Assembly: GCA_009809945.1 (NCBI GenBank)
Contig: WTPW01000649.1
Location: 248,541-312,540 of the forward strand
Length of the DNA stretch: 64,000 nt
Reading direction: 5' to 3'
Origin: Gigaspora margarita
Taxonomy: Eukaryota > Glomeromycota > Glomeromycetes > Diversisporales > Gigasporaceae
Shown here piece by piece: positions 23,833-35,160 of the stretch. Every line of letters starts with the position of its first letter. The stretch's first letter is position 1. The translations under genes and the position numbers were made by a program. The notes under the pieces were generated by a model. That model made no database searches. It saw nothing but the letters and a program-made list of their open reading frames with translations, and was not told where the DNA came from.

Positions 23833-26248
23833 TAGGGATATTACGGTCCGTCCTGGTCCAGTCTTGGTCCTAAAGACCGGTCCTACCAGAGAACCGCGAA
23901 CTGGACTGTGGTTCAAGACCGGTCCATAAATCGGTTTATAAATCGGTCTATTGGCAAAATAAGTTACAGTATATGGTTTAATGATTGCTATATATACAAA
24001 GACCTTACAGCTATCATAATAAATTCTAAAACAATTGAAAAAATTTTCAATGACCTAGTGATGCAATAGAATCATCTCAATAATTTATTGTAACTAGTTG
24101 CAACATAGGTTTTTAGTTAAGTCATAACATCATTGAGACAATTCTACTGCATCACTACAATGACCGAATAAACAAGTTACCAAGTCAAAAATTAATGTTA
24201 CTGAATTAGGGTGACATAGATACAGCCATCAACATTTTTATCATCAGGGAATTTTATATATAGATATTAATCGATATATAACAGTTAATCGTTTTATATC
24301 GATTAAAAAATAACGATATATATCGATTAACTAGTTAAAAATCGATATATATCATTTTCTATATTAAATCGTTATATATCTACAAATCAATTATAATCAG
24401 AATTATTTAAAACAATATATAACGATTAACAAATCTTTAACGATTACACGGATAATTATTTGAAACGATATATAACGATTAACAGATCTTTAACGATTAC
24501 ACAGTGTTTTGACCATGTTACAAAAATTTCATCCCAGATTACCAGGTAAAAAAAAAAAAAAAAAAAAAAAGTATGTTAAAAAAAAGAGAAAAACAAGGTA
24601 AAGAAAACTGGCATAGGAAAAAAAAAAGGCGTTTTTGAACAATTTTTACCCCTCTCTCCCTTTTACCCCTTCTCCCTTTTACTTCCTCTCTCTTTTTCTC
24701 CTCTTTCTTTTTTTTTCTTTTTTCTCTTTCTTTTTTTTCTCTTTCTTTTTAATATTTCGAATACTTTCAAAATATTTTGGGATCAGTAGATCTGTAACCT
24801 GGATTATATCAAAGATGCGTTTGACTAATATTTTCAAAATGTTTTGATGATTTTTGATGATTGTACCACAAGATCAGATTAGATCTTTGTTTATTTTTTT
24901 TTGTTTATAATTTAGATCTTCTATCAATTTTACATTGTTTTTTCATATTTCTTTTGTTTTTTTTTGGTTTCGTTTCATTTTTTTTAGTTTCATTTTGTTT
25001 TTTTTTATTTATATTTTTTTTTATTTTTTCACCACTAGCACTTTGCAAGAAATCCAATAACTTTCCAGTACTTTGCACAAGCCAACTCAGCCTTTTGACA
25101 CTTTGCAAGAACACACAACACCTTTCTCTAGCAATTTCGAACGTTTAAGAATGCAAGTTTTCGCAAGTATTCGCAAGTTTTCACAAGGTTTTGTTTTATT
25201 TATTTTTTCGTTTCATATTTTTTGTTTTGTTTTTATTTTTATTAATTTATTTTATTCTGGCACTTTGCGAAAACCTTCGACAATTTCTGAATTGCAAAAC
25301 ACGAACTCAAAATGGAGATTTGGAGCTTTGTTTATTTTTTTATTTAGTTTGCTTACATTTTTGTTTTTGTTTGTTTTCTTTTTTTTTTATTTCAGAACTT
25401 TGCAAGAAAACTGCTTAACTTTTCCGGCACTTCAATTCTAACATCTCTGGCACTTTGCAGGAAGTCACGAATATGAATGAATATAATCGAATACAAGCAA
25501 ATATGAGCGAAATATAAGTTTATTTTTTTCATTTTTGTTTTTTTTTGTTATTTTTTTGGTTTGTTTTTTGTTTGTTTTTTTTACTTATTTTTTTTAATTT
25601 TATTTTATTTTATTTATTCCTTACTTCTTTTGGAATTTTGCAAGAAACAACCTATCTTTTTGGGACTTTGCAAGAAGTAGCAAATATAAGTGAATATAAG
25701 CAAATATGAACGAATATAAGCAAATATGAGTGAATATAAGGAATATAATAGTTTATTTTTTTATTTTTTTTTTGGTTTTATTTTTTTTTGAATTTATTTT
25801 TTTTGATATTTTTTTATAATAATTTATAATAAAATATGTAATATTTTAAAATATAATAATAATAAATAAAAAAATAAAATTTTATATTAAAAAATTGCAA
25901 AAACTTGTGAAAATCTGTAAAACGTTTAAAAATTTGCAAAAAGTATGATTATGTGAATATAATAATTATTAATTGATATCATATTCGATATATATCGATT
26001 AACCGGATATATATCGATTACTATTACTATCGATAGTAATCGACAGGGGTGATGAGTATCGATATATATCTTATCAGTTAGTAATTGATATATATCTATA
26101 TATAAAATTTGCTGATGATTAGCCAATGAGATCATTCTATAGGCAATGAACTGGTCCAAACCGGTCTTCAATTTAGAACTGAAAACTGGTTGGACTGGTC
26201 CAAAAGACTAGTCCGGACCATGGTCCTTGCAGGACCATAACATCCTTA
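23833..26248. mobile_element. Non-autonomous hAT-like element, 2416 bp
   Basis: The ends TAGGGATATTACGGTCC and GGACCATAACATCCTTA are inverted repeats with three transitions. The flanks 23825-23832 and 26249-26256 are both TTTTAAAC, an exact 8-bp duplication. GGTCC/GGACC and CCGGT words recur inside both ends. Next come tracts of GATATATATCGATTA on both sides (about 24250-24500 and 25975-26110). The centre is a pyrimidine-rich region with ACTTTGCAAGAA repeats. No transposase-like frame exists; the T-rich frames at 24635-25441 are low complexity. Confidence 0.9.
25030..25740. repeat. ACTTTGCAAGAA repeat array inside the hAT-like element
   Basis: Eight ACTTTGCAAGAA-type motifs (near 25041, 25071, 25101, 25261, 25397, 25453, 25638, 25665) alternate with runs of T and GTTTTTTTT. 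Later units add GAATATAAGCAAATATGA repeats. Spacing is irregular. Confidence 0.75.
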
Positions 26249-26299
26249 TTTTAAACCAAGAACAAAATCATCAATCAGTTACCTAAGCTAGTTTACCCA

Positions 26300-26480
26300 A
26301 TTCTAATCAGATTAACTAGAATTATTTTGGTTAATTTAGTTAAGCGAGTTATTTAGCAACTGAACAAAATTTATAATTGGTTAATTTAGTTGATCTGAAT
26401 TATCAAGCAACCAGATTAAAATTTCTAATCGGTTAATTCAGTTAATCTAAGTTATTAAACTTAGCTAGATTAACCAGAAT
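26300..26480. repeat. Degenerate GGTTAATTTAGTTAATCTGA tandem repeats
   Basis: Three to four units of about 50 bp with GGTTAATTTAGTTGATCTGA and GATTAACCAGAAT words. Similar GATTAACTGATTA words recur at 28095-28250, so this and that stretch may be the ends of one larger element. Confidence 0.5.
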
Positions 26481-26505
26481 ATAATTTAAAAGATTATAAA
26501 TTGTT

Positions 26506-27237
26506 TAAGGGTATTGCTATTTACACTATGGTTTTTGCTATTTGCACCATGGATTTTGTGTAACTTAGATTATCAATCAACCTTTTCTATTTGCACCATG
26601 GTAATATATGTTGCACCAATAAAAACTCCTCTTTTTTATAGATTAACAATATATAAAAAAGATTTTTCGCAATTTTTGTGTAATCTTAAGCTTTTTTAAT
26701 ATTGCACCAATAAAAACTTGCCTTTTTTGTAAATTAACAACATTTAGGGGTGCAGGATAAGATTTTCACAATTTTTGTATAACTTTGGGACTGGTTAGAA
26801 TGTTCCAATAGACCTGCTAACCTAATTTTATAATGTGGGCCAACTCTAACCCTAATTATATAATGTGGGCCAACCCTTACCCTAATTTCTTAAGGCCTTA
26901 ACATAATGCGGGCCAGAATTTCACAATTTTGTGTAACCTTGGGCTATTTTCATGTTGCACCAATAAAAACTCGCCTTTTTTATAGATTAACGACATGTAG
27001 GGGTGCAAAATAAGATTTTTGCAATTTTCATATAACCTTAGACCATTTTAATGTTGCACCAATAAAAACTCATCTTTTTTTGTAGATTAACAATATGTAG
27101 GGGTGCAAAATAAGATTTTTCAAATGTTCGTATAACTATACCATGGTGCAAATAGAAAAGGTTGATTAATGATCTACTGTTACACAAAATCCATGGTGCA
27201 AATAGCAAAAACCATAGTGTAAATAGCAGTACCCTTA
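26506..27237. mobile_element. MITE G, 55-bp TIR, with internal 100-bp repeats
   Basis: The inverted ends (TAAGGGTATTGCTATTTACA onward) match over about 55 bp with one difference seen, and include TTTGCACCATGGATTTTGTG. Inside, four direct repeats of about 90-105 bp begin TTGCACCAATAAAAACT (near 26611, 26701, 26952, 27055). No clear TSD was found. A related but diverged element spans 40650-41766. Confidence 0.85.
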
Positions 27238-27549
27238 TTTAAATGTTGCATAATTGATACTGCTTCTATATCATTTTATTCTTTAAATTGACAAACTATT
27301 AGAATTAATACAAACCATAGAACTGGATTGATATTTTATTATATATAAAAAAACAATTAAATCTAACAATTTTTTTCAAGTTTTTGTTCTTTTGCTTAAT
27401 TATAATAGATAGCCAGAAAGAAGTATTATAGATAGACTATGATTAGGCAGAACCTAGCCAAAAGAGCAAAGAAAGAAAAGAAACCCCTGAAGTTTTTAAA
27501 ATTTATTATAACATTAATAATAGTTTGCATGAAAAATTCTTAAAGGCAT

Positions 27550-28045
27550 ATTAATATATAACTTAAGTAATATTTGTTAAGCTATATAAAAAAAATCTAA
27601 ACAAAAGTTTAAAAAATAATTTAAATGAAAGTTTAATAAGTTATATAAAAAATATTTTAAGCAAAGGTTTAGTAAGTAATATAAAAAAATAATTTAAGTG
27701 AAGATTTAGTAAGTTATATAAAAGAATAATTTGAGCAAAGGTTTAATTAATAATTTAAGCAAAAGTTTAGTAAGCAATTTGAGCAAAAGTTTAGTAAATA
27801 ATTTGAGCAAAGATTTAATAAGCTATATAAATAATTTGAGTAAAGGTTTAGTAAGTAATTTCAGCAAGATATATAAAAAAAAAAACAACTTAGGCAATAT
27901 TTAATAAGTAATTTGAACAAGACTTGGTAATTAATTTAAACAAAGTTCAGTAAGTAATTTGAGCAAAAGTTCAGTAAGTAATTTAAGCAAATGTTTAGAA
28001 AGTTATATTAAAAAATACTTTGAGCAAAAGTATATTATTTAACTT
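27550..28045. repeat. Tandem array of TTTAGTAAGTAATTTGAGCAAA
   Basis: About fifteen units of roughly 25-40 bp alternate TTTAGTAAGTAATTTGAGCA with a longer form containing TATATAAAAAATA. The array is CpG-free and drifting. Confidence 0.75.
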
Positions 28046-29000
28046 CCTGCATCTGTACCTCTACTATACAAATCTTGCTATATAGTACAACAATTTTGTA
28101 ATCAGTTAACTATATATCTAATTATATCAGATTAACTAATTACCAACTATCAACTAATTATATTAGATTAACTGATTAAGCATTTTATCCAATTGGTTAA
28201 CCAGATTTCTTTCAGTTTAGTTTGGCTACTTGATTATAGACCAACTGGGTCAAATTACTATATACATATATTGATATCTTAAAATTCTGATTATATAATT
28301 GCTTTTGGAGCTTTAATAAAAAATATTCCTTGCAAAATATTAGTATAAACTATATTTTTTTCTAACTCTAAAGCTATCTTTATTCTAATTTTAAGCTATA
28401 CTAATTTTTATTTATAATTTATATATTAGAGTGAATCTATTTGTAACTAGCAGTAATAGTTCTGAGCCAATTAAATTGCAAAATTAGGTATACAAAAAAA
28501 TTCAAAAAATTACAAATTGCAATAACTTAAATTATAACTATGAAACTTATCATTTGTATTGGGCAAAAAAATATAATCTATTAGTACTATAAATAAGAAA
28601 AATAATAATTTAATACTATATATATTTAAAAAATAAACTATATTTTTTAAACAAAAGATTATACAAAAAATTGTAAAAATATTTTATTTTTAAACTTTTA
28701 ATTTTTGCTAATTTAAAAATTTTATTAATAAAAGTTGTTTAATTAGCAACAATTTTTATTTTAAGTATATTTTGATATTTAAAATAATAAATTTTAAATT
28801 TTTATATATAGCAACTACTAGTGAATTTTTAAAATTTTTTAAAAAATTAAAAAGTTATCTTACTTTTAACATAAAGTATTTTTGAATCTATAGCAATTTA
28901 ATTTTACAAAAAAACCTAATTAATTAAAAAAAAATAAAAACAAAATACTTATCTGCTTATTTAATACAAATTTATATAACTAAAAATAGCAATATATTAT
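28046..29000. other. Non-coding AT-rich sequence
   Basis: No gene was seen. Fragments of dispersed repeats occur, including a diverged relative of the AATAAGC element interior near 28680-28870. Confidence 0.45.
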
Positions 29001-29009
29001 TACTAAAAA

Positions 29010-29339
29010 TCATATACAACAGAACTCTTTCTGATGATCATCTGGACCAAATTTTCTGACAGATGAAAACAAAAAGTTTTTTTTTAGTGAGTTGCCTGTA
29101 CTTAAAGTACAGTAGAATAATATAGGAATACAGTTTTTACAAAAATCAACTTTTTGCTTAGAGACTTCTTTGTATATTAGACATGCAAACCAAAAGCGTT
29201 CTCTTATAAGATAACTAGCAGAAGATAGTGCCCTTGTATGAAAAATTTTGGTGGTAATAAAATATCTGCTTTTCTGTTGATGTAATAATTTGTAGCAAAA
29301 CATTGGAGAACAACAAGAAAATGAGTTTGCTAACAACAC
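29010..29339 (-). pseudogene. Coding-like fragment of a multicopy repeat, unknown function
   Basis: The minus strand is open for 109 codons, rich in C and F, with the segments SASYLIRERFWFACLIYKEV and VDFCKN...LFY.TLSTGNSL.KNFLFSSV.KFG. I do not recognise the family. It is taken seriously because a second copy at 44330-44610 preserves much of the same protein in pieces, with stops and a frame change. It may be a fragment of an old mobile-element or expanded-family gene. The start is arbitrary. Confidence 0.4.
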
Positions 29340-29540
29340 TCTCTTTTAAATTTGTACAAGTGGTTTCTATGTTTTTTTTCATCCTACTTCTCTTTTTTCA
29401 AAATTTTCGTAAAAAGTGAACAAAACAGTTTATCTCCATCAAAAGATCAGCATTGTTTACATTTCTATTTTCAGAAGAACTTAGTAAAGTGCAACCATGT
29501 TTTGTTTTGGTAATGACTGTGTACTATTCTATATGATAAT

Positions 29541-29790
29541 CAGTATTGGCAAATAGAACAATAGAACAAAAGCTTGAATTTTTGTCTTTATATAAAAAAG
29601 ATTTTTTTATTAAATTAATAATTTGCAATTATTTAATTATATATTGTTAGAACATTAGTAAAGTAATAAATTTAAAATACTTTGATATTTATTTAGTAAA
29701 ATTTAATACTGAAAATTTACAATAGAAAAATAAAAAAAGTGAATAGAATTAGAAGCCAATAGAACAAATATAGTAAACATGACAACCCTA
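29541..29790. mobile_element. hAT-like MITE C copy 1 (uninterrupted)
   Basis: It begins CAGTATTGGCAAATAGAAC and ends GACAACCCTA. The flanks ATGATAAT and GTGATAAT match at 7 of 8 positions. It is the empty-site reference for the copy at 60703-62149, which carries a retroposon and a pogo-like MITE. Confidence 0.85.
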
Positions 29791-29899
29791 GTGATAATAA
29801 TCTGGTGTCTTAGATTAAAAAATAGAAATGTATAATCAGAGAGAATCTTCTAGTGATAAGACTAAGCTTAACAATAAAGATATACAAAAGTGCATTTGT

Positions 29900-30330
29900 T
29901 ATAAAATTTTTTCATACTCCTGGCATAGGCTAAAAATGTGATTAGGTTTCTTTATTATTTTTTTTTTATAGAATTATCATGTTCTATTCACTTTTTGCCT
30001 TTTTCTTCTTCTTTTCATTTTTATTTTTGAATTTTGGTTAGTTGTTTAGATAGTGTAGGTTTTTTCCCTCTTTTTTTGCATCTTCTTTTATTTTTTATAT
30101 TGTTTGTTATTTTAGTAAAATCCTTCTACTCAAGAAGCTAAAGAAGAAGGTTTAAAAATATAGATAGTTATGATAGGCGGCAACTCTAGTTAGTAATTTG
30201 GACACTCTAAATTTTAATGAAAAGGAGGAGTTATGATAAAAAAGTTTGCTATAGCAAATCACTTTTAGGTGCTCTTTGAAGTAACCAAATAGGTTATGTT
30301 TTAAATATCATTAGCTTAGTACTAGACTAT
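29900..30330 (-). repeat. Dispersed multicopy repeat D, copy 2 (inverted)
   Basis: Read on the minus strand it parallels 19040-19400: GTGATTTGCTATAGCAAAC, GAGTGTCCAAATTACTAACTA, GCCGCCTATCATAACTATC, AAACCTTCTTCTTTAGCTTC. Boundaries are approximate. Confidence 0.55.
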
Positions 30331-30695
30331 ATAATGTAACTATTAGTTTTTTATAAGTAAATAAAGTTGTAGCATAACTGCTATATAGAAAAAAAATATA
30401 TATATATTATTACTAATTTATAAATAAAAATAATAGTTTTACTAAATTGTGCTACAAGTATTCAGTATTACAATGATTTTTACCAATTAAATTTTTTAAA
30501 TATAGTATACTGTAAAAATTAAATTTAATATAAAATTTTGTTATTTTGTTATTTTTTTAAAAAGATACCTTCTAACTTCAAATTTTATTTATAAATCATC
30601 TTTTTTTAAAAAACTTTTTTATAAAATTTTGGTATAAACTAAGCTTTTGCATATTCTAGGCCTTTACCATAAATCTAATATTAATTAAAGTAAGT

Positions 30696-30999
30696 TATTA
30701 TTTATTACCAGTATAATGTATTACTACTCTCTAATTGACCAATCAGAATGCAGAATTAGATGTAATATGATATTGAAGTGAAAAAGCTATTTTTTAAAAA
30801 ATTGATTCTAACTTAAAATTTTGACTATAAAACTACAATTTTTCTTAACAGAAATATCTAACTACTACCTCTATCAAACTCTAATCCTAATCTTAACCTA
30901 ATTGCTATTTGTTTTGTTTTGATTAAAGTAAAATCAAAACAACAAAATGAATGGTCAATCAGAAAGTAGCAATGCATTATACTAGCAATAAAAAATAAT
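30696..30999. mobile_element. MITE H2, decayed CATCGC-family copy
   Basis: The inverted arms are built from CTAGTATAATGCATTGCTAC and TGATTGACCA. It corresponds to the better preserved element 55720-56064 after loss of CpG (GCGATGCATCGC to GTATAATGCATT). The interior has ATTTGTTTTGTTTTGATT and TTAACCTAATCC tracts. Confidence 0.75.
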
Positions 31000-31295
31000 T
31001 GTCTTAATTAAAATTTAATTTTTGTTTTAATTAAAAGAGAATATAAATTTGGTGCACCTGCAATATATTGAACCCTGTGATTCTGACCAATCAAATTGCA
31101 TAATTTTGTAAAGAAAATTTTTTTAAAAAAATTAAAAATTTATTTAGTAAAATATAAAAATAAATAAGCAATAACAAACTATATAATGTAAAATTTTATT
31201 TTAAACAACTTTAACTAAAATATAAAAATAGATAATCTTAGCAAAAAAAAAGTTTTATAAGAAAAAACAAAAATTTTCAACATTAGCACATATTA

Positions 31296-31919
31296 CTGTA
31301 TATTCCCGAAAATAAGCAACCTTTTTTGGGGCAAAAATTACACAAAAAAGCAGGGGTTGCTTATTTTCGAATTGTTGAATTTTTTGAAAAATTGAAAAAC
31401 GTACTAATAAAAAGTTATCCAAATGATATGAAATTTTTATTGTAAGTGTATTTTTGTGTCCTGAACAAGTTTACTTAATGGCACTTTTGAGGTTTACTTA
31501 GTAAAATTTTGAATTTTATATGTAGCAACTTCTAATACATTTTTTGAGATTTTTGAAAAAAATCAGGGGGTTGCTTATTTTCGGAGTAGCTTATTTGGGG
31601 CCTTTGCAGTAGAAAGGGCCGATACTGGTTTATATATGATTTTGAAAAATCATATTTGTTTTGTTCGGACTGATCCAGGTTACTCAAAAATTTCGTGATT
31701 TGATTGGTCAGTTGTATCGGGCAATCCCATGATCTACGAAACTCCAAAGAAAGTTTTTTTTAAATAACTCAATTTTTTATTATGCAAATCAATTTCTATT
31801 TATAATTGAAAAATGTAGCCCGTGTCAAAATTTATCCGGATACAACAAAAACTCGATTTTCATTTTTGGGCAGTATCGGCCCTTTCTATTGCAAAGGCCC
31901 CATTTTTGGAAATATACGG
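31296..31919. mobile_element. AATAAGC-family MITE copy 1, interrupted
   Basis: The ends are CTGTATATTCCCGAAAATAA and the inverted GGAAATATACGG, with TA on both sides. A second MITE (31597-31901) is inserted near the right end. Subtracting it leaves about 315 bp, matching the 313-bp uninterrupted copy at 44626-44938. Confidence 0.88.
31597..31901. mobile_element. MITE with 31-bp TIR inserted into an AATAAGC-family element
   Basis: The terminal repeats start GGGGCCTTTGCAGTAGAAAG and match at 30 of 31 positions. Comparison with the empty paralogue (GCTTATTTTTGG) gives a duplicated ATTT at the junctions, although the AT context makes the exact length ambiguous. It is 305 bp and non-coding. Confidence 0.88.
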
Positions 31920-32019
31920 TAAACTTTTTTTTTACTAAAGCAATATATTTTTATATCTTAGAAAAAGTTGTTTAGCATAAAATTTTACATATAATATTTA
32001 AAAAATAGAATTATTATAT

Positions 32020-32345
32020 TTATTGCCATGGCGATATATTGCTACCCCTGATCAACCAATAAGAATTTAGGATCAGGTGTAATATGAGATCGAAGCGATT
32101 ATGATTTTTTTTCAAAAATCAGCCATAACGCTAAATTTTACCTATGAAACCACCTCTTATGCTCTAACAAAAAAAATTCCTTATAAAATTTTGGATTAGA
32201 AACTCTTTGCTAAAACACACTACTTTAATCCTAACCTAACCCTTGCTATAAACTAACCCTTACCCTAACCTTAAACTAACGAATTTATTTATTGTTTTAA
32301 TTTCATTTTACACTAGATCTTATAGGGTGCAATATATCGCCTATG
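32020..32345. mobile_element. MITE H3, decayed CATCGC-family copy
   Basis: The left arm is ATGGCGATATATTGCTACCC then TGATCAACCAAT, and the right arm ends GTGCAATATATCGCCTATG. The interior has tandem CTAACCCT-like tracts and the shared core in reverse orientation. It is related to 55720-56064 and 30696-30999. Confidence 0.7.
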
Positions 32346-33193
32346 TGAAAAAATTAAAAATTCTAAAAAATAAATATATATTAAATTAGTAAAAAAAGTT
32401 TTATATAGCTAACATTAGAAATTTTTGTTTTTTCTTATAAAACTTTTTTATTCTAAGACAATCCATCTTTATATTTTAGAAAAAGTTGCTTAGAGTAAAA
32501 TTTTACATTATATAATGTACTATTTTATATATATATTTTATACTTTATTAAGTAAATTTTTAATTTTTTCAAAAACCAAATTTTTTATTTACATAATTGT
32601 GTGATTAAATTAGTAAAAATCACAGGTGCAATATGACATAGGTGCAACAAATTTATATTTCCTAATTAAAAATTATTTTAATTTATATTATCATATTATT
32701 ATAGTTTATATTATTTATATTTATCAATAAATGAAGATTATTCTGAAATTTTTATCACATTTTTGATTATTATTAGTCAAAATTTTACACTATCTAGAAA
32801 ATATTTACTATAAAATCTAAAATCTCAAAATAATGTACAGAAGTAAAATTACAATTTTTGGTCTAAATTAAGTTTAATTCAGGCCAAGATTCAAAATAAT
32901 ACCCATGCCTGCTATTTTGAGATTTTATTGTATATTTAGTTCAAAATTTAAAAAATTAATTAACTTTAGCTTTTAATATTTTACAAAATAACAAATTACA
33001 GAAAAATAAATTATAAATTTGAAAGAATAGTATTGAATTTAGTAGCTTATTTTTAGATTGTTAAATTTTTTGAAAAATTGCAAATTGTACTAATAAAAAG
33101 CTATTCAAATGCCAATGAATTTTTATTATAAATGTATTTTGATGGTTTGAACAACTTTATTTAATAACACTTTAAGCTAGAATACTATATATA
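32346..33193. other. Non-coding AT-rich sequence
   Basis: No gene was seen. About 33020-33180 is a half-copy of the AATAAGC-family element (TAGCTTATTTTTAGATTG onward). Confidence 0.5.
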
Positions 33194-33201
33194 GTTGTGG
33201 G

Positions 33202-33561
33202 CAGTGTTGTCATAGAACACAGACACAGATGGCGAACAGTTCAGAATGGGATATCAAGAACATGTCTGTCCAGAATTTTTTTTGTTCCAGATATTTGACT
33301 AATCAATACATGGTTATTAGCCAATAAAATTTAATGTATCCTCTATAAATATTGCATAATCCAAATGTATAATTTAGCAATTTAATTGGTTTTACTCAGC
33401 AGACATGTCCCGGACATAGTAAAGACAAAGTTAAAATTAGACAGACATTGTCCATGAACAATATCATATTAGGACATTATTGCGAACATGTCTTAGATGC
33501 CCCATCCCAGACTGTCTGTCTTCCTGTAAAATTGGCGGGACAATATCCATGTACAACACTG
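33202..33561. mobile_element. hAT-like MITE, CAGTGTTGT ends
   Basis: It begins CAGTGTTGTCATAGAACACA and ends ATGTACAACACTG. The flanks GTTGTGGG and GTTGTAGG match at 7 of 8. The inner arms share GACAGACA and CATGTC words. The short frame at 33448-33714 starts inside it and is not a gene. Confidence 0.82.
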
Positions 33562-33668
33562 GTTGTAGGTACTATATATGGGGTACTGTGTTCAGTAGAG
33601 ATTGATCAATCCTATTCTAAATATATATTCCTAGTAGTTTTTCTAAAAAAGATAGATATAGTACTCAG

Positions 33669-33954
33669 TAGGGTTCCTCAAATTCAAATCAAATCAAATA
33701 TTGGGTCAATTTGAATTTNATCAAATCAAATTGACCCTGATTTGAATTTGATTTGATTCAAATATTTGGATTTNAATTTGATTTGAATTTGAATTTTTAA
33801 TNGTAATTTTCAAATCAAATCAAATATTTGTCAAATCAAATCAAATTTGGTCAGATTTGAATTTGATCAAATCAAATATAGTCAAATTTGAATTTGAATT
33901 TGATCAAATATTTGATTCAAATATTTGAAGATCAAATCAAATTGCGGAACCCTA
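33669..33954. mobile_element. hAT-like MITE filled with ATTTG repeats, TSD GTACTCAG
   Basis: It begins TAGGGTTCCTCAAATTC and ends TTGCGGAACCCTA. The flanks 33661-33668 and 33955-33962 are both GTACTCAG. Nearly the whole interior is CAAAT/ATTTG words arranged as a palindrome. A second copy is at 62436-62715. Confidence 0.9.
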
Positions 33955-34004
33955 GTACTCAGATATAAATAAATTTTTAAGGCTGTATAAACAATATAGT
34001 ACCA

Positions 34005-34734
34005 GACCTGCGGGTCGATAGCGTAGTGGTTACGCTCCCAGGTCCCCAAACGTAAGGTCGCCGGTTCAAGCCCCACTAGGAACATTAATTCTACACGGAG
34101 TCACGAGACGGACGGGCTGAACCAGGGTGCTAGGACCGCGTGCGGGTTTATAACCACATTTGGATGCTCTATGAAGATATGGCATATGAAAATTGGACCC
34201 CTAGTGAAGATCCGGACAAAAAAAGAAATAAAGAATACTTCCAGTAAAATTTCGGTAGAACAAAGAATACTTCCGGTGGAATTCCGGTTGAACAAAGAAT
34301 ACTCCCGGTGAAATTCCGGTTGCAAGGTACAAACACGGTGTTGACAACAAAATTAGGCAAGTCCCACGAGGGATATCCGAACCCGATCCAAACTCTGAAG
34401 AAAGTACCTGGGGCAGACGAAAAATGGACCTATCAAGCATACTGGCGGAGTAAACTAACTCCTTAAAGCTGATCTAGAAGATTTCGGTTGGGGCACACCA
34501 GATGACGGACCGGCTGGACTCAGCCAGGGAAACCAGATGAAGAAGGATTAGGTAGGACAGACTTTGTAGGACAGAATTAAATAGGATAGTATAGTAATAG
34601 AAAAACAAAAAAAATTGTAATTACAAATGTAAGGGACCCGCCCACAGGTTCCACGACCAATAGATAATAAAAAGTGCGCCACTCTGCGCCCAGGGAGAAA
34701 TACCTACCCTGGTTTAAAAAAAAAAAATATATAT
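34005..34734 (+). mobile_element. SINE-like retroposon 2, tRNA head
   Basis: The head has box A-like TAGCGTAGTGGTTACGC and box B-like GGTTCAAGCCCC. The acceptor halves do not pair, so it is not a working tRNA gene. The tail is A-rich then AT-rich. ATATAGTACCA flanks both ends (33994-34004 and 34735-34745). The body is CpG-rich for this region and contains AATACTTCCGGTGAAATTCC-type direct repeats. The frames between 34101 and 34771 are chance frames. Confidence 0.85.
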
Positions 34735-34802
34735 ATATAGTACCAAGATATATATCAATTTTCAAGGCCATTAGACTAATATAGCACCTGAGTACTAATA
34801 TA

Positions 34803-35143
34803 CAGTCAAATCTCTATAAATGCAATGTGTACAGACAAGCCTACATCGTGTATTTAGGAGGTATTGCATTTAGGGAGAGCCAATTAAATTGCAGCTTTAA
34901 GAATTAGATCATCAAGTTTGTGTAACTTTTGCTAAAAATTGTACAACCTATCTTAAATACTAAAATTTGATTGGCTACATGCATTTAGGGAGATAGCATA
35001 ATATAGAAAATTATTTGGAAGAACGTGCATTTACAGAATATAGAACGTGCATTTAGCACTAATAATTTCTTACAAACAAGACAAAAATGTGCATTTAGAG
35101 AGGTATTGCATTTATAGAGGTTGCATTTATAGAGATCTGACTG
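34803..35143. mobile_element. pogo-like MITE, copy B
   Basis: It begins CAGTCAAATCTCTATAAATG and ends CATTTATAGAGATCTGACTG, with TA on the left. It is an inverted relative of copy C (37322-37646). Confidence 0.87.
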
Positions 35144-35160
35144 CATAATCACAACTCCTA

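Noticed and set aside
24635-25441. Phe-rich membrane-like proteins
   Set aside because: They come from the T-rich interior of the non-autonomous hAT-like element, with several overlapping frames of equal quality.
26260-28260. One large element spanning the GATTAACT repeats on both sides
   Set aside because: No matching terminal repeats or target duplication were found, so the parts are listed separately.
33448-33714. 88-residue protein near 33.5 kb
   Set aside because: It crosses the end of one MITE and enters another.
34010-34085. Functional tRNA gene
   Set aside because: The A and B boxes are tRNA-like, but the acceptor halves do not pair and the sequence continues into an A-tailed body with target duplications.
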